NCBI RefSeq assembly: GCF_010692325.1
Contig: NZ_JAAHHW010000003.1
Span: forward strand, 1-64,000
Direction: 5' to 3'
Origin: Moorena sp. SIO3I8
GTDB taxonomy: Bacteria > Cyanobacteriota > Cyanobacteriia > Cyanobacteriales > Coleofasciculaceae
Length of the DNA stretch: 64,000 bases
Positions within the stretch are counted from its first letter, which is position 1. Each line of letters starts with the position of its first letter. Positions 62,163 through 64,000 of the stretch are shown here, in pieces. The notes under the pieces were generated by a model. The model had not been told where the DNA came from and did no database searches. It saw only the letters and a program-made list of their open reading frames with translations. A program made the position numbers and the translations under genes.

Positions 62163-63872
62163 TCAAAACCCTATATCTTCCCTAGCTAATTGGGCGGCTA
62201 AAAATACCTCTTGATCGGACTTTTGTTGCCAATCTAGCTCCCCAATTTCCTGATAAAATTGTTGATCGTAAGCACGAGTCTTGACTACGACTGGCATTGG
62301 TACGGCATGTCCTAAAATCAAGGCTTGTTGCTTAGAATCGAGCTTGGCTAATACCGAACGCAAACTTTGGCCACCAGACACCCCAGTAAAAATTGCTTCA
62401 ATATCTTTATCATCATTTAGCAAACAGGTAATCCGAGTTCCAATTTGAGACATGACTTCGTTATCAATTCCAGAAGGACGCTGGTCTACGACTAACAAGG
62501 TTACAAAATACTTGCGCATTTCACGGGCAATAATCCCAAAAATTGTTTGCCTTACTGTGGCTGGATCTAGGAAACGGTGGGCTTCTTCAATGGTAATCAC
62601 TAGGGGACGGGGGCGATCGCTGGCATTTTTTGACTGCAAAAATATCTCGGCTTTTCTGACATAACTGCTATGAATACGACGGGTAATTAAATTAGTAGCT
62701 AACATATAGGAAAGCATGTTGGATTGGGAACCGAATTCTACGACAACATGCTTCCCAGCATCGAGAGATTCTAAAATTCGCTTGACATAATTATGGGGAC
62801 AAGCACTACGGATATATTTTAATTCATCCAATCGGCTTAATTTGCGCTGTAATGCCATAATTGAGGACTTGTTGCCTCGTTTGACTTCGCAAAATTCCTG
62901 GATTTCTTCATTGGTCATGGATAGCAGTTGCACAATCCAGGATTTGCCAAATTCATTGCGTAAAATAATGGCATTTTCTAGACTAGCTTCAGAAAGATTT
63001 AACTCTCCTCGGACTAGGTTGATATCTTCTACTTCAATCTGGTCATAACTCAGATAAAGCTCTTGGGCATCCCGAATCCCTCGTCGTCTGGTGGATTCTG
63101 GGTCGAGGGTATAAACTTGTACCTGGGATGGAAAAAGCTGGCGCAATCCTTTGACTGTACTAAATTGTTTCCCTTCCGATACGGCTTCCCAGCCATATTC
63201 CGAGTGCATATCAAAAATTAAATTTACTGCTGCTTGCCTACGGATAATCCCAGATAGCAGTAGCCGAGTTAGAAAGGATTTACCGGTGCCAGATTTACCA
63301 AAAACCCCGTTACTGCGTTCTACAAACCGATCTAAGTCAATGCATATGGGGACTTCCATGTCAAGGGGTTGACCAATGGAAAAATTCCGGCGATGGGGGT
63401 CATCTTCTGAGCCAAAGACTGCCCGAAAATCCCGTTCACTGGCATCGTATACTTGAGAAAAATGGCTGGGAATTGTTTTTACTGGTAACAATTCCATCTC
63501 TTCGCTACTTTGAGCTTGAAAGGAGCCTAAGGGACTTTTTCCATTTAGTTCCACTGGCGGTTGTGACTGGGATTTTTGTGGCGTAAACATTAGCATCGGG
63601 GTTAAATTAATCGTACCGTAGGTGCCACTACCTGCGAGTACATCCCGTAGAAAGTCATCATTGGGATTAGGAGGATTAACCAGAATCCGCTGACTGGAGG
63701 TTCCCAAAGAGACATCGGTGAGCATACAGAAGAAACGCGATCGCATTCCCTGAACCACCAGAAATTTCCCCACTCGCATATCTTCTACGGAGACATCGGG
63801 GTGTAATCGCACTTCCAATCCAGCAGACAGAGAGCCTTGAATAACTGAACCTAAAGGTTGACTTAAATCCAT
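62163..63872 (-). CDS. HerA-like ATPase (DUF87, HAS-barrel)
   Basis: 569 residues. An N-terminal beta-barrel (LGSVIQGSLSAGLEVRLHPD, VGKFLVVQGMRSRFF) is followed by the HerA/FtsK-type motor: Walker A GVFGKSGTGKSFLTRLLLSG, Walker B RPLVITIEEAHRFL, and the arginine-finger/sensor segment MRKYFVTLLVVDQRPSGIDN then SQIGTRITCLLND. HerA motors form hexamers that move along DNA and in archaea work with the nuclease NurA in end resection; some bacterial HerA proteins serve anti-phage complexes. No NurA or nuclease partner is in view. The ATG at 63872 is preferred over a GTG at 63878. Confidence 0.88.
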   Translation of the reverse strand: MDLSQPLGSVIQGSLSAGLEVRLHPDVSVEDMRVGKFLVVQGMRSRFFCMLTDVSLGTSSQRILVNPPNPNDDFLRDVLAGSGTYGTINLTPMLMFTPQKSQSQPPVELNGKSPLGSFQAQSSEEMELLPVKTIPSHFSQVYDASERDFRAVFGSEDDPHRRNFSIGQPLDMEVPICIDLDRFVERSNGVFGKSGTGKSFLTRLLLSGIIRRQAAVNLIFDMHSEYGWEAVSEGKQFSTVKGLRQLFPSQVQVYTLDPESTRRRGIRDAQELYLSYDQIEVEDINLVRGELNLSEASLENAIILRNEFGKSWIVQLLSMTNEEIQEFCEVKRGNKSSIMALQRKLSRLDELKYIRSACPHNYVKRILESLDAGKHVVVEFGSQSNMLSYMLATNLITRRIHSSYVRKAEIFLQSKNASDRPRPLVITIEEAHRFLDPATVRQTIFGIIAREMRKYFVTLLVVDQRPSGIDNEVMSQIGTRITCLLNDDKDIEAIFTGVSGGQSLRSVLAKLDSKQQALILGHAVPMPVVVKTRAYDQQFYQEIGELDWQQKSDQEVFLAAQLAREDIGF

Positions 63873-63919
63873 TACCACAATTGCCAGGACTATTGCAATG
63901 CTAAATCATTTGGGTTATA

Positions 63920-64000
63920 GGGAGTAGGGAGTAGGGAGTAGGGAGTAGGGAGTAGGGAGTAGGGAGTAGGGAGTAGGGAGTAGGGAGTAGGGAGTAGGGA
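63920..64000 (+). repeat. Heptamer array GGGAGTA (continues beyond the window)
   Basis: Eleven to twelve perfect GGGAGTA copies up to the last base. It lies just upstream of the HerA-like gene start. The same heptamer occurs at 60490-60556 and 61905-61940 and as its complement at 53677-53770. Confidence 0.88.

Overview
The window looks like a chromosomal segment of a large-genome filamentous cyanobacterium. The evidence is NDH-1 subunits of the cyanobacterial type, an RbcR-like regulator, an XisH/XisI-type module, Uma2 nuclease-fold proteins, DUF4058, many GCGATCGC (HIP1) octamers, and very heavy 7-, 8- and 9-nt tandem repeats between genes. The repeat style and a fatty-acyl-AMP-ligase remnant suggest a marine Moorena/Lyngbya-like lineage; that placement is inference.

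Layout. 1-5.8 kb is a polysaccharide/nonulosonate-type operon: glycosyltransferase, cyclase, acylneuraminate cytidylyltransferase, 2-hydroxyacid dehydrogenase, SDR, DUF115 protein and 3-hydroxyisobutyrate-dehydrogenase-like enzyme. Three of its genes carry lesions (one frameshift, two in-frame TAA codons). 5.9-15.3 kb is a minus-strand signalling block: a lone receiver, an RTX-repeat protein, an FNR-like regulator beside two TTGAT-N4-ATCAA boxes, and an apparent operon of hybrid histidine kinase, GAF protein and GAF-adenylate cyclase. The kinase N-terminus resembles an ISKra4-type transposase N-terminus. 16-18.4 kb is a gene graveyard: diheme peroxidase, kinase and Na+ symporter fragments. 18.7-28.4 kb holds nadA, nadB, a nicotinamidase-like gene and nadC, interleaved with a methyltransferase fusion, Uma2, two xisH/xisI pairs (both xisH broken) and DUF4058. 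28.6-33.4 kb encodes a Ser/Thr kinase and two tandem periplasmic-binding proteins.

33.6-40.6 kb is photosynthetic housekeeping: an rbcR-like gene, a NnrU/Z-ISO-like membrane protein, a thioredoxin, ndhF and ndhD. 40.9-47.3 kb is accessory: four Uma2 genes, a Tat-type agmatine-deiminase-like enzyme, a fatty-acyl-AMP-ligase remnant and an alpha-carbonic anhydrase with a PEP-CTERM tail. 47.6-52.4 kb contains a NACHT NTPase (a family that includes anti-phage proteins) and a small HTH gene, followed by a repeat-rich zone. 53.9-63.9 kb returns to ordinary genes: pilT, a KaiB-like fusion, two ABC-F ATPases, a prohibitin and a HerA-like ATPase.

The main signal is a family of very small repeats sharing the core TTCGCGTAGCGTG or its HIP1-bounded relatives. 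Two such insertions (26 and 23 nt) break the NACHT gene, the second inside the Walker B region. A third puts a TAG into the HTH gene. An exact 34-nt reverse-complement copy of the first lies 23.5 kb away, in the xisHI region, and a five-copy 35-nt array of related sequence sits beside the HTH gene. These small mobile-looking sequences appear to be inactivating defence-type genes. All calls are by eye; no database search was possible.
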